DNA of 54,733 bases from assembly GCA_946186125.1 (NCBI GenBank), contig CAMHLZ010000024.1, forward strand, positions 1 through 54,733, given 5' to 3'. Every line of letters starts with the position of its first letter. Positions within the stretch are counted from its first letter, which is position 1. The notes under the pieces were generated by a model. It was not told where the DNA came from. It was given only the letters and a program-made list of their open reading frames with translations, and ran no database searches. Made by a program: the position numbers and the translations under genes. Source of the stretch: an uncultured Lachnospira sp. (GTDB taxonomy: Bacteria; Bacillota; Clostridia; Lachnospirales; Lachnospiraceae). Below, in pieces: positions 54,174 to 54,733 of the stretch.

Positions 54174-54234
54174 ATTTTTCTCCCATCATTATAATAATTT
54201 TTATGCTTGTTAATTAGTACTAATCACACATAGC

Positions 54235-54262
54235 ATTATACCCCCCCCGAATATTTTGTCAA
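54235..54262 (-). promoter_or_regulatory. Perfect-consensus promoter with G8 tract in the spacer
   Basis: On the minus strand TTGACA (54257-54262) and TATAAT (54235-54240) are both perfect. The 16-base spacer is AAATATTC followed by eight G. Slippage in the G run would change spacing to 15, 17 or 18 bases and so change promoter strength. Confidence 0.8.
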
Positions 54263-54423
54263 GTGTTATTTTATCACATGATATATAGCATTTTTTAGAA
54301 ACTTCTATTTGAAAGTTTTTTATTATGTCTTATCATTTGATTATATTATCATATATATATGAATATTACCAAAAAGCTATGTGATTTTTTTCTCACATTG
54401 CTTTTCAATAGAATGCTACACTT

Positions 54424-54706
54424 TTAATTTTTTAGTACATAAGCAGCGTCAAGCGACTCCTGTTTAGTTAATCCGCAGGCGCATGTACCCACGTAAGAAG
54501 CATTTGTCCTATGGCATTTTTCACAATACCATCCGCCCTGTTCAATCAAGCTCTTATCTGGTAACTTTGCTTCTTTATCAACCTTTTCTAAATCTTCACC
54601 GTATCCTTTTAATCTTTTGTTAAATTCAGAATTACTTTTCTCTATTATTAGCCCTATACATAATAAACAGTATTACAGCTACTAGTATAGTCGTTTTTAA
54701 ATACAC
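54424..54706 (-). pseudogene. Frameshifted small membrane zinc-ribbon protein
   Basis: Read on the minus strand, one frame gives a transmembrane segment (TTILVAVILFIMYRANNREK) and stops. The next frame continues with a charged helix and a zinc ribbon (WYCEKCHRT ... TCACGL) to TAA at 54424. Removing one A from the AAAA near 54634 joins them. The only in-frame candidate start is GTG 54706. Either a broken gene or a sequencing error at the window edge. Confidence 0.6.
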
Positions 54707-54733
54707 CCACTTTATATTTGCCTATGATTCCAT

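Overview
The window is low-GC DNA with spore genes (spoIIP, gpr, a GerMN lipoprotein), a clostridial sigma-A gene and several secreted proteins carrying starch-binding-type modules. This fits a Gram-positive, anaerobic, spore-lineage Firmicute, most likely Lachnospiraceae. The genus cannot be fixed from the sequence alone. Almost every gene is on the minus strand. The plus-strand exceptions are a partial gene at the left edge, rpsT, argG and one acetyltransferase.

Layout. 133-6765: a two-gene operon for a secreted papain-like protease with two CBM25-type modules and a secreted von Willebrand A protein with calcium-loop repeats. 6868-23543: the conserved comEA / comEC / holA / rpsT / gpr / spoIIP neighbourhood. 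It is interrupted by a two-component system with a GerMN lipoprotein, an HscC-type Hsp70 with a large J-like/TPR partner, and two paralogous secreted tandem-CBM21 proteins. 23628-31224: argCJBD (minus) divergent from argG (plus), with an orphan solute-binding protein and a small DMT transporter downstream. 31255-33289: a chemoreceptor remnant, a secreted CHAP-domain wall hydrolase and a DUF2752 protein. 33359-36271: the complete preQ1 operon queD-queE-folE-queC-queF. 36625-38164: tRNA-Gly and an Rpn-family nuclease with a 21-bp tandem repeat. 38277-40805: a nitroreductase, a Fur-family regulator and a G3E (CobW-like) metal GTPase. 40967-50893: acetyltransferase, signal peptidase I, glutamate synthase (gltBD), sigma factor RpoD and a diacylglycerol-kinase-like protein. 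51115-54173: two cell-surface proteins with starch-binding-like modules and an unknown secreted protein. At the right edge is a frameshifted zinc-ribbon membrane protein gene.

How the genes work together. Housekeeping pathways (arginine, glutamate, preQ1, sporulation, competence) alternate with surface modules. Six proteins carry CBM21-, CBM25-, CBM26-, X25-like or related beta-sandwich modules, yet no glycosidase is present. This suggests a scattered set of non-catalytic starch-adherence proteins.

Most unusual signals: (1) a dispersed element that fills the gaps between some minus-strand genes. It supplies the upstream gene's stop codon, a covarying hairpin, a second hairpin, and the ribosome-binding site of the next gene. 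(2) A perfect-consensus promoter with a G8 homopolymer in its 16-bp spacer, upstream of a secreted protein, which looks like a phase-variation switch. (3) The HscC Hsp70 paired with a 1117-residue J-like/TPR protein whose HPD motif is degenerate. (4) A starch-binding-type cysteine protease.
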